Position numbers and translations under genes: made by a program. The notes under the pieces were generated by a model that worked only from the letters and a program-made list of their open reading frames with translations, searched no databases and was not told the DNA's origin. DNA of 64,000 bases from Paracoccus wurundjeri. Lineage in GTDB: Bacteria; Pseudomonadota; Alphaproteobacteria; Rhodobacterales; Rhodobacteraceae. Positions within the stretch are counted from its first letter, which is position 1, and the number at the start of each line of letters is the position of its first letter. The stretch lies in contig NZ_JAUUTZ010000008.1 of NCBI RefSeq assembly GCF_030678915.1, positions 62,001 through 126,000 on the forward strand, in the 5' to 3' direction. This document shows, piece by piece, positions 45,128 through 54,712 of the stretch.

Positions 45128-46300
45128 TCACCGCTCAAGGCACATGGCGACGCCCATGCCGCCACCGATGCACAGGGTTGCGAGGCCCTTCCTGGCGTCG
45201 CGGCGCTTCATTTCGAACAGCAGGGTGTTCAGAATCCGGCAGCCCGATGCACCGATAGGGTGGCCGATCGCGATCGCGCCGCCATTCACATTCACGATTT
45301 CGGGATTCCAGCCCATATCCTTGTTCACGGCACAGGCCTGTGCGGCAAAGGCTTCATTCGCCTCGACCAGATCCAGATCACCGACCTTCCATCCCGCTTT
45401 CTCAAGCGCTTTGCGGCTGGCCGGGATCGGGCCGGTACCCATGATGGCGGGATCAAGGCCCGCCGTGGCATAGGAAGCGATTCGCGCCAGAGGGGTCAGA
45501 CCACGGCGATTCGCCTCGTCTTCGGACATGACCATGACCGCAGCGGCACCATCGTTCAGGCCCGAGGCATTTGCAGCCGTGACGGAGCCATCACGGGTGA
45601 ATGCCGGGCGCAGCTTCTGCATGGAGTCCAGTGTGGCACCGTGGCGGATATATTCATCCTTGCCCACGGTGACCTCGCCCTTGCGGGTCTTGACGGTATA
45701 GGCGAGGATCTCGTCGTCGAACTTACCGGCTTTTTGCGCGGCTTCGGCCTTGTTTTGTGACGCGACGGCGAATTCGTCCTGCTGATCGCGGTCGATGGAC
45801 CATTGCTCGGCCACATTCTCCGCCGTCTGCCCCATATGGTAATTGTTGAAGGCGTCCCATAGCCCGTCAACGATCATGGTATCCAGCATCTTCATATCGC
45901 CCATCTTCTGACCGGCCCGCAAATGAGAGGCGTGGGGCGCCAGCGACATGCTTTCCTGTCCGCCTGCCAGAACGATACCGGCATCGCCCAGAATCACCTG
46001 CTGCGCGGCCAGGGCAACCGCGCGCAGGCCCGAACCACAAACCTGATTGATCAGCCACGCCGCGGATTCCACCGGTAAACCGGCATTGATATGCGCTTGC
46101 CGTGCAGGGTTCTGACCCTGTCCGGCCGTCAGCACCTGCCCAAGAATGGTTTCGTTGATTTCCGCGGGATCAACACCCGCGCGGGCGACAACCTCTTTCA
46201 GAACCGCGGCCCCCAGATCATGTGCGGGGATATTTGCGAATGAGCCGAGGAAACTGCCGACCGGGGTGCGGGCGGCGGATACGATTACGGCTTTGGTCAT
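45128..46300 (-). CDS. phaA: Acetyl-CoA C-acetyltransferase (beta-ketothiolase)
   Basis: Condenses two acetyl-CoA to acetoacetyl-CoA for polyhydroxybutyrate. The 390-residue protein shows INQVCGSGLRAVALAAQ (nucleophile Cys), NVNGGAIAIGHPIGASGCRI (His and Cys near the end) and the start MTKAVIVSAARTPVG. The SD (GAAGGAGCCAAAC) precedes ATG 46300. It sits upstream of phaB, as in the Paracoccus phaAB arrangement. A GCCGGG-GAT-CCCGGC dyad at 46322-46336 precedes the SD. Confidence 0.95.
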   Translation of the reverse strand: MTKAVIVSAARTPVGSFLGSFANIPAHDLGAAVLKEVVARAGVDPAEINETILGQVLTAGQGQNPARQAHINAGLPVESAAWLINQVCGSGLRAVALAAQQVILGDAGIVLAGGQESMSLAPHASHLRAGQKMGDMKMLDTMIVDGLWDAFNNYHMGQTAENVAEQWSIDRDQQDEFAVASQNKAEAAQKAGKFDDEILAYTVKTRKGEVTVGKDEYIRHGATLDSMQKLRPAFTRDGSVTAANASGLNDGAAAVMVMSEDEANRRGLTPLARIASYATAGLDPAIMGTGPIPASRKALEKAGWKVGDLDLVEANEAFAAQACAVNKDMGWNPEIVNVNGGAIAIGHPIGASGCRILNTLLFEMKRRDARKGLATLCIGGGMGVAMCLER

Positions 46301-46427
46301 GTTTGGCTCCTTCGGATCAATGCCGGGGATCCCGGCGGTCCTCCCTAGAATGCGGTTTCAGGGTATCGCGTCAAGCTACGGGCGACGCTTTCGACCAAAG
46401 GCCGGGGGACACCGGCAAAACCTACCG

Positions 46428-47243
46428 TCAGTACCACGCGGCTGCGGAAGGCTTTTTCCAAGGTGGCGCAAGGGTTGGCGCGCCGAAATAGAAGCCCTGA
46501 AGGCAATCAATTCCCAACTCGATCAGGAAAGCGGCATCATCCGCCGTTTCAACCGATTCGGCCACCGTGAACATGTCAAAATGTAATGCGATCGATTGCA
46601 GGGCCCGCGTCAGAACCTGATTGTCCGGTTGTTTGGCGATTCTGCGGATGAATTGGCCGTCGATCTTCACCATGTCAAAACAGAAATCCCGCAAGTAGCG
46701 AAAGGAGGTATAGCCGGCACCGAAGTCATCCAAAGCCAGACTGACTCCGTATTGCTGGATTTCGCGCATGAATTTATTGACCTGTTGCGGCAATTCCATT
46801 GCCGAATTTTCGGTGATTTCGAGGATCAGCCGTTCCGAGGTCTGGGGATTGCGCCGGACTCCTTCGTATAGGATGCGGTTCCATTCGGGGTGGCCGATCG
46901 ATCGGGCTGACATGTTGACCGCAAGCCGTAACGCCGGTTCTTCTTCCAAGGCCTGCAGGCCCAGCGAGAGCGCGAGGCAATCGATCTGTCTGCCTAATTC
47001 GGTGGTTTCCGCATAGGGCATGAAATCCTTCAGAGGCACTAGACGGCCCGTCTCGTCCGCGATCCTGATCAACCCTTCGTAATACGCGATGCGTTGTGAT
47101 TGCCTTGCCTGTACAATCGGCTGAAAGGCCAGGAAGCCTTTGCCATGCTCGACTGCGTTGCGGACCGAGGAAAGGGTAAAGCGGCTTTGCTGGCTGATCA
47201 CATAATTCAGCGGTGAATCATCGCGGTTGATCGTATCGCTCAC
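46428..47243 (-). CDS. EAL-domain protein (cyclic-di-GMP phosphodiesterase-like)
   Basis: A 271-residue stand-alone EAL-domain protein without a GGDEF or sensor domain. The signature EAL is EGL here (YYEGLIRI). The other motifs are present: NMSARS, ITENSAME, ALDDFGAGYTS, VKIDGQF, VAESVET and LQGFYFG. So phosphodiesterase activity is plausible, though substitution near the first motif makes it uncertain. It is divergent from tag. Confidence 0.87.
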   Translation of the reverse strand: MSDTINRDDSPLNYVISQQSRFTLSSVRNAVEHGKGFLAFQPIVQARQSQRIAYYEGLIRIADETGRLVPLKDFMPYAETTELGRQIDCLALSLGLQALEEEPALRLAVNMSARSIGHPEWNRILYEGVRRNPQTSERLILEITENSAMELPQQVNKFMREIQQYGVSLALDDFGAGYTSFRYLRDFCFDMVKIDGQFIRRIAKQPDNQVLTRALQSIALHFDMFTVAESVETADDAAFLIELGIDCLQGFYFGAPTLAPPWKKPSAAAWY

Positions 47244-47341
47244 ATCGGCCTCATCAATCGGGTGGGTTACTTTGAATTCCTGTTATGATTACGTAATTCC
47301 GCGCTTATGGGCAGAAAATCTGGACTCGGAGTAAACAATAT

Positions 47342-47920
47342 ATGAACAAGAGATGTGGCTGGTGCGGGGAGGATCCGCTTTATGTCGCCTATCACGATAC
47401 CGAATGGGGGGTGCCCGAATATGACGGCCGCGCTCTATGGGAAAAGCTGGTTCTGGACGGGTTTCAGGCGGGCCTGAGCTGGATCACCATTCTGCGCAAG
47501 CGCGAGAATTTCCGCGAGGAATTCGACGGTTTCGACCCCGAGCGCGTGGCGCGCTGGGACGAGGCCCGGATCGAGAAGGCATTGACGAATCCCGGTATCA
47601 TTCGCCATCGCGGCAAGATCGCCGCGACCGTACGGGGCGCGAAGCTTTTTCTGGAGATCGAGGAGAGCGAAGGTTTTTCGCCCTTCCTGTGGTCCTTCGT
47701 GGGTGGCAGCCCGATTCAAAACGGCTTTGCGTCGCTGGCTGACGTGCCGACCGATACGGCCGAATCCCTGAATATGTCCAAGGCACTGAAGAAGCGTGGT
47801 TTCAATTTCTGCGGCCCGGTGATCACCTATGCGTTCATGCAGGCGACGGGCATGGTGAACGACCATGTCACCGATTGCCCCTGTCATGCACCGGTCAGGG
47901 CGCTGTCAGTTGCCGGATAA
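47342..47920 (+). CDS. tag: DNA-3-methyladenine glycosylase I
   Basis: Base-excision repair enzyme of 192 residues removing 3-methyladenine. The zinc ligands appear at the ends: MNKRCGWCGEDPLYVAYHDTEWGVP and DHVTDCPCH. The central FQAGLSWITILRKRENFREEFDGFD is typical. No SOS box was seen upstream. Its 3' end overlaps that of the convergent thioredoxin gene by 26 bases. Confidence 0.95.
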   Translation: MNKRCGWCGEDPLYVAYHDTEWGVPEYDGRALWEKLVLDGFQAGLSWITILRKRENFREEFDGFDPERVARWDEARIEKALTNPGIIRHRGKIAATVRGAKLFLEIEESEGFSPFLWSFVGGSPIQNGFASLADVPTDTAESLNMSKALKKRGFNFCGPVITYAFMQATGMVNDHVTDCPCHAPVRALSVAG

Positions 47921-48443
47921 CCTCTTTCGCGGCCTCGCCTGACCAGTCCGCATCGCCCAGAAGCCGCGCGACCTCGACGCCCTCGCGATCGATCAGAACC
48001 GAGACGGGCAGGCCCACCACGCCCATCTCGCGCGACAGTTTCTGCTTGGGATCCAGCAGAACAGGAAGGTTCTGGACACCGGTTTCCTTGAAAAAATCAT
48101 CGATCTGTTCAGGGGGATTCCGGCCCGTCGCAATGGTCACGACCTGGAAATCCTCGCCACCGAGTTCGGATTGCAGAGCGTCCAGCGAGGGCATTTCCTC
48201 GCGGCAGGGGGCGCACCATGTGGCCCAGAAATTCAGCAGCACGACCTTGCCTTCGTAATCGGCAAGACTGTGTTCATTGCCATCCGGATCGGTGAATGTG
48301 GTTTCGGGCAGCGGTGCGGCATCCTCGCTTGGGACCAGTTTGACCAGCCCGCCCTCCTTGGCGGCTTGCCAGTCGACTTCTCCGGCGAATGCGCCATTTG
48401 CACCTAAAACCAGTGCCGTATAAAGCAGGACGGAACGCAGCAT
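47895..48443 (-). CDS. TlpA-like periplasmic thiol:disulfide oxidoreductase
   Basis: A 182-residue exported thioredoxin-fold protein. The signal peptide is [20 protein letters not shown]. The active site is [12 protein letters not shown] (C-A-P-C) and the cis-proline region reads [15 protein letters not shown]. It probably reduces periplasmic disulfides (cytochrome c or oxidase maturation in relatives). ATG 48443 gives a proper signal peptide. It is divergent from argH with only 21 bases between starts, so the promoters must lie inside coding sequence. Confidence 0.87.
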   Translation of the reverse strand: MLRSVLLYTALVLGANGAFAGEVDWQAAKEGGLVKLVPSEDAAPLPETTFTDPDGNEHSLADYEGKVVLLNFWATWCAPCREEMPSLDALQSELGGEDFQVVTIATGRNPPEQIDDFFKETGVQNLPVLLDPKQKLSREMGVVGLPVSVLIDREGVEVARLLGDADWSGEAAKEVIRQLTAP

Positions 48444-48464
48444 TTGACCTCCGAAGGACTGACA

Positions 48465-49862
48465 ATGACCGACCGCAAGGATGCCGCCAACAGCATGTGG
48501 GGCGGGCGCTTCGCCTCCGGGCCGGATGCGATCATGGAGGCGATCAACGCCTCGATCGGATTCGACCGGCGACTCTACGCCCAGGATATCCGGGGCAGCC
48601 GGGCCCATGCCGCCATGCTGGCAGCACAAGGCATCATCAGCGATAACGATGCAACCGCGATCGGGGAAGGGCTTCTCACGGTCTTGTCAGAGATTGAGGC
48701 CGGGAATTTTCCTTTTAGTACCACGCTTGAGGATATTCACATGAATGTCGAGGCGCGGCTGAAGGATCTGATCGGCGAGCCTGCGGGCCGTCTGCATACC
48801 GGGCGTTCGCGCAACGATCAGGTGGCGACGGATTTCCGGCTGTGGGTGCGTGATCAATGCGATGCCGCGACCAAGGGGCTGCATGCGCTGATCCGCGCGG
48901 CCTTGTCGCAGGCCGAGGCGGGCGCGGATTGGGTCATGCCCGGCTTTACCCATCTGCAGACCGCGCAGCCGGTGACATGGGGCCATCACATGATGGCCTA
49001 TGTCGAGATGTTCGGGCGCGACCTGTCCCGTTTCGAGGACGCGCGTCGCCGGATGAACGAATCGCCTCTTGGGGCGGCGGCGCTGGCGGGTACCGGCTAT
49101 CCTCTTGACCGGGAAGCAACGGCAAAGGCGCTGGGCTTCGACCGCCCAATGGCCAACAGCCTTGATGCGGTAAGCGACCGGGATTTCGCGCTGGAATTCC
49201 TGTCGGCGTCGTCGATCTGCGCCGTTCACCTGTCGCGCCTGGCGGAGGAACTGGTGATCTGGTCCTCGGCGCAGTTCCGCTTTGTGTCGATGTCGGACAA
49301 GTGGTCTACCGGTTCCAGCATCATGCCGCAAAAGCGCAACCCGGATGCCGCCGAACTGATCCGGGCCAAGATCGGCCGTATCCTCGGTGCGACGGTGGCG
49401 CTGTTCACGGTGATGAAAGGGCTTCCGCTGGCCTATTCCAAGGACATGCAGGAAGACAAGGAGCAGGTCTTTGATGCCGCCGACCATCTGCTGCTGGCTT
49501 TGGCGGCGATGGGCGGGATGCTTTCCGACCTGACAGCCAATCGCGCGAACATGGAGGCGGCGGCATCAAGCGGTTTCTCGACCGCGACCGATCTTGCCGA
49601 CTGGTTGGTGCGCGACGCCGGTTTGCCGTTCCGCGACGCGCATCATGTCACCGGTTCACTGGTGGCACTGGCCGAAGCGAAGGGCTGCGATCTTGATGAT
49701 TTGTCGCTGACCGAGATGCAATCGGTTCACGGGGCCATCAACCAATCGGTCTATTCCGTTTTGGGTGTTCACAATTCGGTTGCCTCGCGTCAAAGCTATG
49801 GCGGAACGGCCCCCGATCAGGTGCGGGCCCAAATTGCACGCTGGAAGGAGAAACTGGCATGA
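48465..49862 (+). CDS. argH: Argininosuccinate lyase
   Basis: Final arginine-pathway enzyme, splitting argininosuccinate into arginine and fumarate. The 465-residue protein carries the fumarase-superfamily signature [18 protein letters not shown] (about residues 285-302), together with [19 protein letters not shown] and [21 protein letters not shown] 48465 is preceded by GAAGGACT. The stop overlaps the next start (ATGA). Confidence 0.96.
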   Translation: MTDRKDAANSMWGGRFASGPDAIMEAINASIGFDRRLYAQDIRGSRAHAAMLAAQGIISDNDATAIGEGLLTVLSEIEAGNFPFSTTLEDIHMNVEARLKDLIGEPAGRLHTGRSRNDQVATDFRLWVRDQCDAATKGLHALIRAALSQAEAGADWVMPGFTHLQTAQPVTWGHHMMAYVEMFGRDLSRFEDARRRMNESPLGAAALAGTGYPLDREATAKALGFDRPMANSLDAVSDRDFALEFLSASSICAVHLSRLAEELVIWSSAQFRFVSMSDKWSTGSSIMPQKRNPDAAELIRAKIGRILGATVALFTVMKGLPLAYSKDMQEDKEQVFDAADHLLLALAAMGGMLSDLTANRANMEAAASSGFSTATDLADWLVRDAGLPFRDAHHVTGSLVALAEAKGCDLDDLSLTEMQSVHGAINQSVYSVLGVHNSVASRQSYGGTAPDQVRAQIARWKEKLA

Positions 49863-49999
49863 GAATTCTGGCATTTCTGGCAATTTCCGCAGTAGCTGCC
49901 TGCGGGGTGGACGGCCCGCCCGAAAGACCGGCCGCGCAGTCACACTCGGGCGTGACGGTGTCCGGTTATGCAACGGTTGGTACGGTCACAGATCTCTGA
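49859..49999 (+). CDS. Small lipoprotein between argH and lysA
   Basis: A 46-residue predicted lipoprotein: [19 protein letters not shown] has the lipobox VAAC. The remainder is short and Ala/Val/Gly-rich. It resembles the LptM/YifL-type peptides encoded next to lysA in other bacteria, which help maturation of the LPS translocon; the sequence match itself is weak. Both ends overlap the neighbours (ATGA with argH, TGATG with lysA), which argues that it is real. Confidence 0.72.
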   Translation: MRILAFLAISAVAACGVDGPPERPAAQSHSGVTVSGYATVGTVTDL

Positions 50000-51264
50000 T
50001 GGATCATTTCAACTATCATGACGGCGCACTCCATGCCGAAGACGTGCCGCTGCACCGGATCGCGGAACAGGTCGGCACGCCGGTCTATGTCTATTCCACC
50101 GCGACCCTGACCCGGCATTTCGGCCTGTTCCGGCAGGCGCTGGACTGGACCGATCACCTTGTCTGTTTTGCGGTCAAGGCGAATTCCAATCTTGCCGTGC
50201 TGAAACTGATGGGTGATCTGGGCGCGGGCATGGATGTCGTTTCGGGGGGAGAATACGCGCGCGCCCGGGCAGCGGGTGTGCCGGGTGAACGGATCGTGTT
50301 CTCGGGCGTGGGCAAGACCCTGGCCGAGATGCGGCAGGCCATCGAAGGCGGTATCCGTCAGTTCAATATCGAGAGCGAACCCGAGATGCGGGCCTTGTCC
50401 GAGCTTGCCGTATCGATGGGGACCGAGGTGCCCATAGCCATTCGGGTGAATCCGGATGTGGATGCGAAGACCCATGAGAAGATCGCCACCGGAAAATCGG
50501 AAAACAAGTTCGGGATCCCGATCGCCAGGGCGCGGCAGGTCTATGCCGAGGCGGCAGAGCTTCCGGGGCTGCGGGTGCTGGGCGTCGACGTGCATATCGG
50601 CAGCCAACTGACCGATCTGGAACCTTATCGTCAGGCTTACAGCAAAGTGGCCGACCTGACCCGCGCCCTGCGAGATGACGGTCATGCGATTTCCCGGCTG
50701 GATCTTGGGGGTGGGCTGGGGATCCCCTATCGCCGCGACAATAACGCCCCGCCGCTGCCCATCGAATTCGGGCAGGTGATTCGCGAGACGGTGGGCGATC
50801 TGGGTTGCGAGATCGAGATCGAGCCGGGACGGAACATCGTCGGCAATGCCGGGATTCTGCTGGCGAGCGTGATTTACCTGAAAGAGGGTGAGGGGCGCGA
50901 TTTCCTGATCGTGGATGCCGCCATGAACGACCTGTTGCGCCCGGCGATGTATAGCGCCCATCACGATATCGTGCCGGTGGCGGAACCTGCTTTGGGCGCG
51001 GAATTGCAGGCTTTCGATGTGGTTGGCCCGATCTGCGAAACCGGCGATACTTTCCGGAAAGGGGTGGAGCTTCCGGCTTTGGCCGGGGGCGATCTGGTCG
51101 CATTCCGTTCTGCCGGAGCTTACGGGGCGGTGATGGCATCGGAATATAATTCGCGCCCTCTGGTCCCCGAGGTGTTGGTGAAAGGCGATCAATTCGCCGT
51201 CATCAGGGCAAGACCGACATTTGAGGAAATGCTGGCGCGCGATAGCATCCCCTCATGGCTCTGA
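49999..51264 (+). CDS. lysA: Diaminopimelate decarboxylase
   Basis: PLP-dependent enzyme making lysine from meso-diaminopimelate. The 421-residue sequence has the PLP lysine in VCFAVKANSNLAVL. GVDVHIGSQLTDL, DLGGGLGIPY and GPICETGDTF are the other family motifs. ATG 49999 overlaps the preceding small lipoprotein stop. It is the third gene of argH-lipoprotein-lysA. Confidence 0.96.
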   Translation: MDHFNYHDGALHAEDVPLHRIAEQVGTPVYVYSTATLTRHFGLFRQALDWTDHLVCFAVKANSNLAVLKLMGDLGAGMDVVSGGEYARARAAGVPGERIVFSGVGKTLAEMRQAIEGGIRQFNIESEPEMRALSELAVSMGTEVPIAIRVNPDVDAKTHEKIATGKSENKFGIPIARARQVYAEAAELPGLRVLGVDVHIGSQLTDLEPYRQAYSKVADLTRALRDDGHAISRLDLGGGLGIPYRRDNNAPPLPIEFGQVIRETVGDLGCEIEIEPGRNIVGNAGILLASVIYLKEGEGRDFLIVDAAMNDLLRPAMYSAHHDIVPVAEPALGAELQAFDVVGPICETGDTFRKGVELPALAGGDLVAFRSAGAYGAVMASEYNSRPLVPEVLVKGDQFAVIRARPTFEEMLARDSIPSWL

Positions 51265-51312
51265 GGCGGCACAGGAAGCAAGAAAGAACCAAGGCGGGGG
51301 CGCTGCCCACGG

Positions 51313-51343
51313 ACCCCCGGGGTGTTTGGATGAAGAAGAAAGG
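51313..51343 (+). repeat. Dispersed repeat, copy B, containing a start codon
   Basis: ACCCCCGGGGTGTTTGG is followed by ATGAAGAAGAAAGG, giving the same CCCC-RRGG-TRTTT-purine-tail pattern as 8114-8148 and the inverted copy at 3356-3385. It includes the DUF4175 start codon at 51330. Confidence 0.5.
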
Positions 51344-53816
51344 GCGGATCGGCCGCGCTTTGCACCTGACCCGGCTGGGCATGATATGGGAGCGGGCGGC
51401 GCGTGCCTTCTGGCCACTGGCCGGGCTGCTGGCCTGTTTCTTCGCGATCTTCGCCTTTGGGGGTGTGGCGGCTATGCCGGTTCCGGGCCTGCTTTGGCTG
51501 GTGGGGGGCGCGCTGATCGCCTTGCTGGCTGCTGCGATCTGGGGCGGGCTGCGATATCGGCATGTGCGTGAAACCGAGGTGGTCGAGCGGCTGGATCGGA
51601 CCTTGCCCGGACGTCCTCTGACCGCGTTGCGGGATCGGGCCGCGATCGGCGGCGAGGGGGAGCTTTGGCAGGCGCATCTGACGCAGATGCAGGAACGAGC
51701 GGCGGTGGCGCGGGCGGTGCGGCCCGATGCGGGGCTGACGCGGCGCGATCCATACGCGTTGCGGCTTGCTGCCTTGGTCGCTTTGGTCATGGCGCTGATC
51801 TTCGGCGGTACCGAGCAGATGGGGCAGGGGGTTTCAGCTCTTGCCGCGACGATCAGTCGTCCGGCCGGGCAGGCGGACGACATGGCAAGCGGTCCTACAT
51901 GGGAAGGCTGGGCCAAACCGCCAGATTATACCCGCCGTCCGACGATCTATCTGAACGCGCTGCCCGAGGGCGAAATGCTGACATTACCCAAGGGCTCGGT
52001 AATCAGCTTCCGCCAGTATGACGAGGAGTCGCAGGTCACACAGGATATCGGCGCGGCGTTGGGGGATGAGATTCGCGCCGGTGACATCACGGCGGAAAAC
52101 TCCGGCACGTTCGAGATTGCCGGGCGGCGTTTCGAGGTTACCGTTCTGCCGGATCAGCCGCCGGTCATTCGTGCAGGCGATTCCGCATCCCGGCGCGCCG
52201 ATGGCCGTATGGTTCAGCCTTTCGAGGCCGAGGACGATCATGGAGTTGTTTCCGCCAAGGCTCTGATATCTCTGGATATGGAAAATGTGTCGCGGCAATA
52301 TGGGCTGGCAGTCGAGCCCGAGCCGCGCGAAGCCATCGCGCTGGAGCTTCCCCTTCCGCGTTCAGGGGATCCATCCCGGATGAGCGGGCAACTGGTCGAG
52401 GATCTCTCGCGCCACCCATGGGCCAATCTGCCTGTTCGGTTGAGCTTGCAGGCCGTCGATGGGATCGGGCAGGAGGGAACGGCCGAGCCGGAGTCGATGG
52501 TGCTGCCGGGACGGCGGTTCTTCGATCCTCTGGCTGCGGCCCTGATCGAGATTCGCCGCGATCTGCTGTGGTCGCGAGAGAATGCGAAACGCAGTGCCGA
52601 AATATTGCGTGCCGTGACCTGGCAGCCCCAGGGCTTTGTGGAAGAGGGGTTATACCTGCAATTGCGCGGCGCGGTGCGGATTCTGGAAGCCGGACCACTG
52701 GATGAGGCCGAGCGTGACAAGCTGGCCGAGGCTTTGTGGAAAGCGGCGGTGCAGCTTGAGGACGGCGGGCTGGCCGATGCTTTGGAACGGATGAAACAGG
52801 CGCAGGAAAAGCTGTCCGAAGCGATCCGCAACGGCGCCAGCCCGGACGAGGTCCAGCGGCTGATGAACGAGTTGAAAGAGGCGACCGACGCTTACACCCA
52901 AATGCTGGCCGAGCAGGGGAAGGCCGATCCGGCCGAAAGATTCACTAAAAATCAGGAACGGCAGCAGATTACCGGCGATCAGATCCAGCAGATGATGGAT
53001 GAGATCCAGCGACTCATGAATGAGGGCCGTATGGCGGAAGCCCAGCAATTGCTGGAACAGTTCAACCGCATGATGGAAAATCTGCAAGTTACGAACGACG
53101 GGGATCCGAACGGGTCGTCGGACGGGCAGGGCAATCGCTCGATGAATGGTCTTGCCGATACTCTGCGTGAGCAGCAGCGCCTGTCCGACGAAGCCTTCCG
53201 CGAGATGCAGGAGCAATTCGGTCGGGGCGAGGGGGAATCCTCGGGTAATTCGGAAGAACTGGCACAGCGTCAGCGTGAATTGCGCGAAGAACTGGGCCAG
53301 CAACGTGGTCTTCTGCCCGGCGAGGGAACGCAGCAGGGGGACGATGCGCGCCAGCGTCTGGATGATGCCGGTCGTGCCATGGAAGATGCCGAGGAATCTT
53401 TGCGCAATGGCGATCCGGGCGGGGCGATGCAGCGGCAGGCCGATGCGATCCAGTCCATGCGAGAGGGGATGCGCGCCCTGGGCGATATGCTTGGGCAAGA
53501 CGGGCAGCGGCGTACAGGGGACGATTCGGACCGTGGTCAGGAAGGGTCGGGATCGCAATCCGCTGCGCCAGAGGGTGAACAGAGGCGGAGCGGTCAATCC
53601 GATTCCCGCGAGGGACAAAGCATGTTGGATCCGCTTGGCCGCGAGCAGTCAAGCAACGGGAACGTCACCACGCCCGATGGCCGCCTGGCAGAGGGTGAAA
53701 TCGATCCGGCGGCGCGGGCGCGTAGCCTGCTTGATGAAATCCGGCGCCGCAGCGGCGATCAGGAACGGCCGCGCGCCGAGCGGGATTATCTGGAGCGGTT
53801 GCTGGATAGGTTCTGA
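51330..53816 (+). CDS. DUF4175 (TIGR02302) membrane protein
   Basis: A large envelope protein of about 828 residues and unknown function. Hydrophobic segments lie near residues 20-45 and 50-75, with another around residue 150. A soluble region follows, and the last 350 or so residues are a Gln/Glu/Met-rich coiled-coil-like domain (MNEGRMAEAQQLLEQFNRMM and similar), as known for the TIGR02302/DUF4175 family of alphaproteobacteria. ATG 51330 was chosen; the frame upstream to 51255 would overlap the lysA end. It is downstream of lysA with 65 bases between. Confidence 0.85.
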   Translation: MKKKGRIGRALHLTRLGMIWERAARAFWPLAGLLACFFAIFAFGGVAAMPVPGLLWLVGGALIALLAAAIWGGLRYRHVRETEVVERLDRTLPGRPLTALRDRAAIGGEGELWQAHLTQMQERAAVARAVRPDAGLTRRDPYALRLAALVALVMALIFGGTEQMGQGVSALAATISRPAGQADDMASGPTWEGWAKPPDYTRRPTIYLNALPEGEMLTLPKGSVISFRQYDEESQVTQDIGAALGDEIRAGDITAENSGTFEIAGRRFEVTVLPDQPPVIRAGDSASRRADGRMVQPFEAEDDHGVVSAKALISLDMENVSRQYGLAVEPEPREAIALELPLPRSGDPSRMSGQLVEDLSRHPWANLPVRLSLQAVDGIGQEGTAEPESMVLPGRRFFDPLAAALIEIRRDLLWSRENAKRSAEILRAVTWQPQGFVEEGLYLQLRGAVRILEAGPLDEAERDKLAEALWKAAVQLEDGGLADALERMKQAQEKLSEAIRNGASPDEVQRLMNELKEATDAYTQMLAEQGKADPAERFTKNQERQQITGDQIQQMMDEIQRLMNEGRMAEAQQLLEQFNRMMENLQVTNDGDPNGSSDGQGNRSMNGLADTLREQQRLSDEAFREMQEQFGRGEGESSGNSEELAQRQRELREELGQQRGLLPGEGTQQGDDARQRLDDAGRAMEDAEESLRNGDPGGAMQRQADAIQSMREGMRALGDMLGQDGQRRTGDDSDRGQEGSGSQSAAPEGEQRRSGQSDSREGQSMLDPLGREQSSNGNVTTPDGRLAEGEIDPAARARSLLDEIRRRSGDQERPRAERDYLERLLDRF

Positions 53817-53840
53817 TCCGCTATCCCGATTGACGCCGGA

Positions 53841-54626
53841 TCAATTGCCTTGTGTCAGTCTGGAAGTCTGGGTCTGAAGCCAGTCCCGCCCGGCATCGAC
53901 TATTTCGCGGTATTGTGAAAACTGTGTGCCGAAACGGTCATTATTCGCGAAATCCGGCGCAATGACATAAAGCCCGAATGCGATTGCCGCCGCGACCAAT
54001 GCGGTTCCGAACCCGGTGACATAACCACGGTTCTGCCCATGTTTTTCCGGGAGGGTTGCTTCGGCCGGGGCAGCGGGGGCGATGTGCTTGGCTGCAATCT
54101 CGGCGGATGGCATGGCAGGGGCGGGCAGCTGATCCGGCTGCGGGTCGTCAAGCGGAATACTATGAGGAAGATCACGGATATCCGGAACAGGGCCGGAATC
54201 CGTTATGGTCGTGGCGGGCCAGTCGTGATCCGGCTGGCCCGATGAATTTTCCGTGATCTCCGCCTGACGGGCACGCCTTTCGAATTCGACCTCTTCGCGC
54301 AGGATGTTCAGAACGCTTTCGGGAATACGGCGAGCCAGTGGGGGCGTTTCAAAATCGCCGGGCGGATTGCTTGTTTCCATTCCGCCGGAAGCAGAGCCAT
54401 GCGGCGCGGCATAGCGGATAATGCCTGATTTATCGCCTTCATCCGCCTGTTCGACGCTGGCAGTCTTGTCTTCGGAACTGTCTGGAGAGTCGCGTTTTTC
54501 CGCGAAGGCCAGCCAGACATGATCGCAAGACGTGCATTCGACTTGCCGGCCCTCCTTTGGGATCACTCCTTCGGGCAGGTGGTACTCGGTTCCGCATTCC
54601 GGACATTGCAGCCTTATTTCACCCAT
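53841..54626 (-). CDS. Zinc-ribbon (MJ0042-type) membrane protein
   Basis: A 261-residue protein. The N-terminal zinc ribbon has Cys8, Cys11, Cys31 and Cys34 (CPEC ... CTSC). A disordered acidic and Pro-rich middle follows, and one transmembrane helix near residues 205-225 (TGFGTALVAAAIAFGLYVIA). The topology suggests a membrane-anchored protein; function is unknown. It is divergent from ftsE. Confidence 0.82.
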   Translation of the reverse strand: MGEIRLQCPECGTEYHLPEGVIPKEGRQVECTSCDHVWLAFAEKRDSPDSSEDKTASVEQADEGDKSGIIRYAAPHGSASGGMETSNPPGDFETPPLARRIPESVLNILREEVEFERRARQAEITENSSGQPDHDWPATTITDSGPVPDIRDLPHSIPLDDPQPDQLPAPAMPSAEIAAKHIAPAAPAEATLPEKHGQNRGYVTGFGTALVAAAIAFGLYVIAPDFANNDRFGTQFSQYREIVDAGRDWLQTQTSRLTQGN

Positions 54627-54712
54627 GTCGCCCTCTCGCATTCGTCCTCTGCCTGTTCTATCAAGCGCAGGGCCGGCTTCCAAGCCGCAGGCCGCGGGAC
54701 AGATACAGGAGA

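Noticed and set aside
47244..47341. SOS box upstream of tag
   Set aside because: No GTTC/GAAC pair at N7 spacing was found in the gap.
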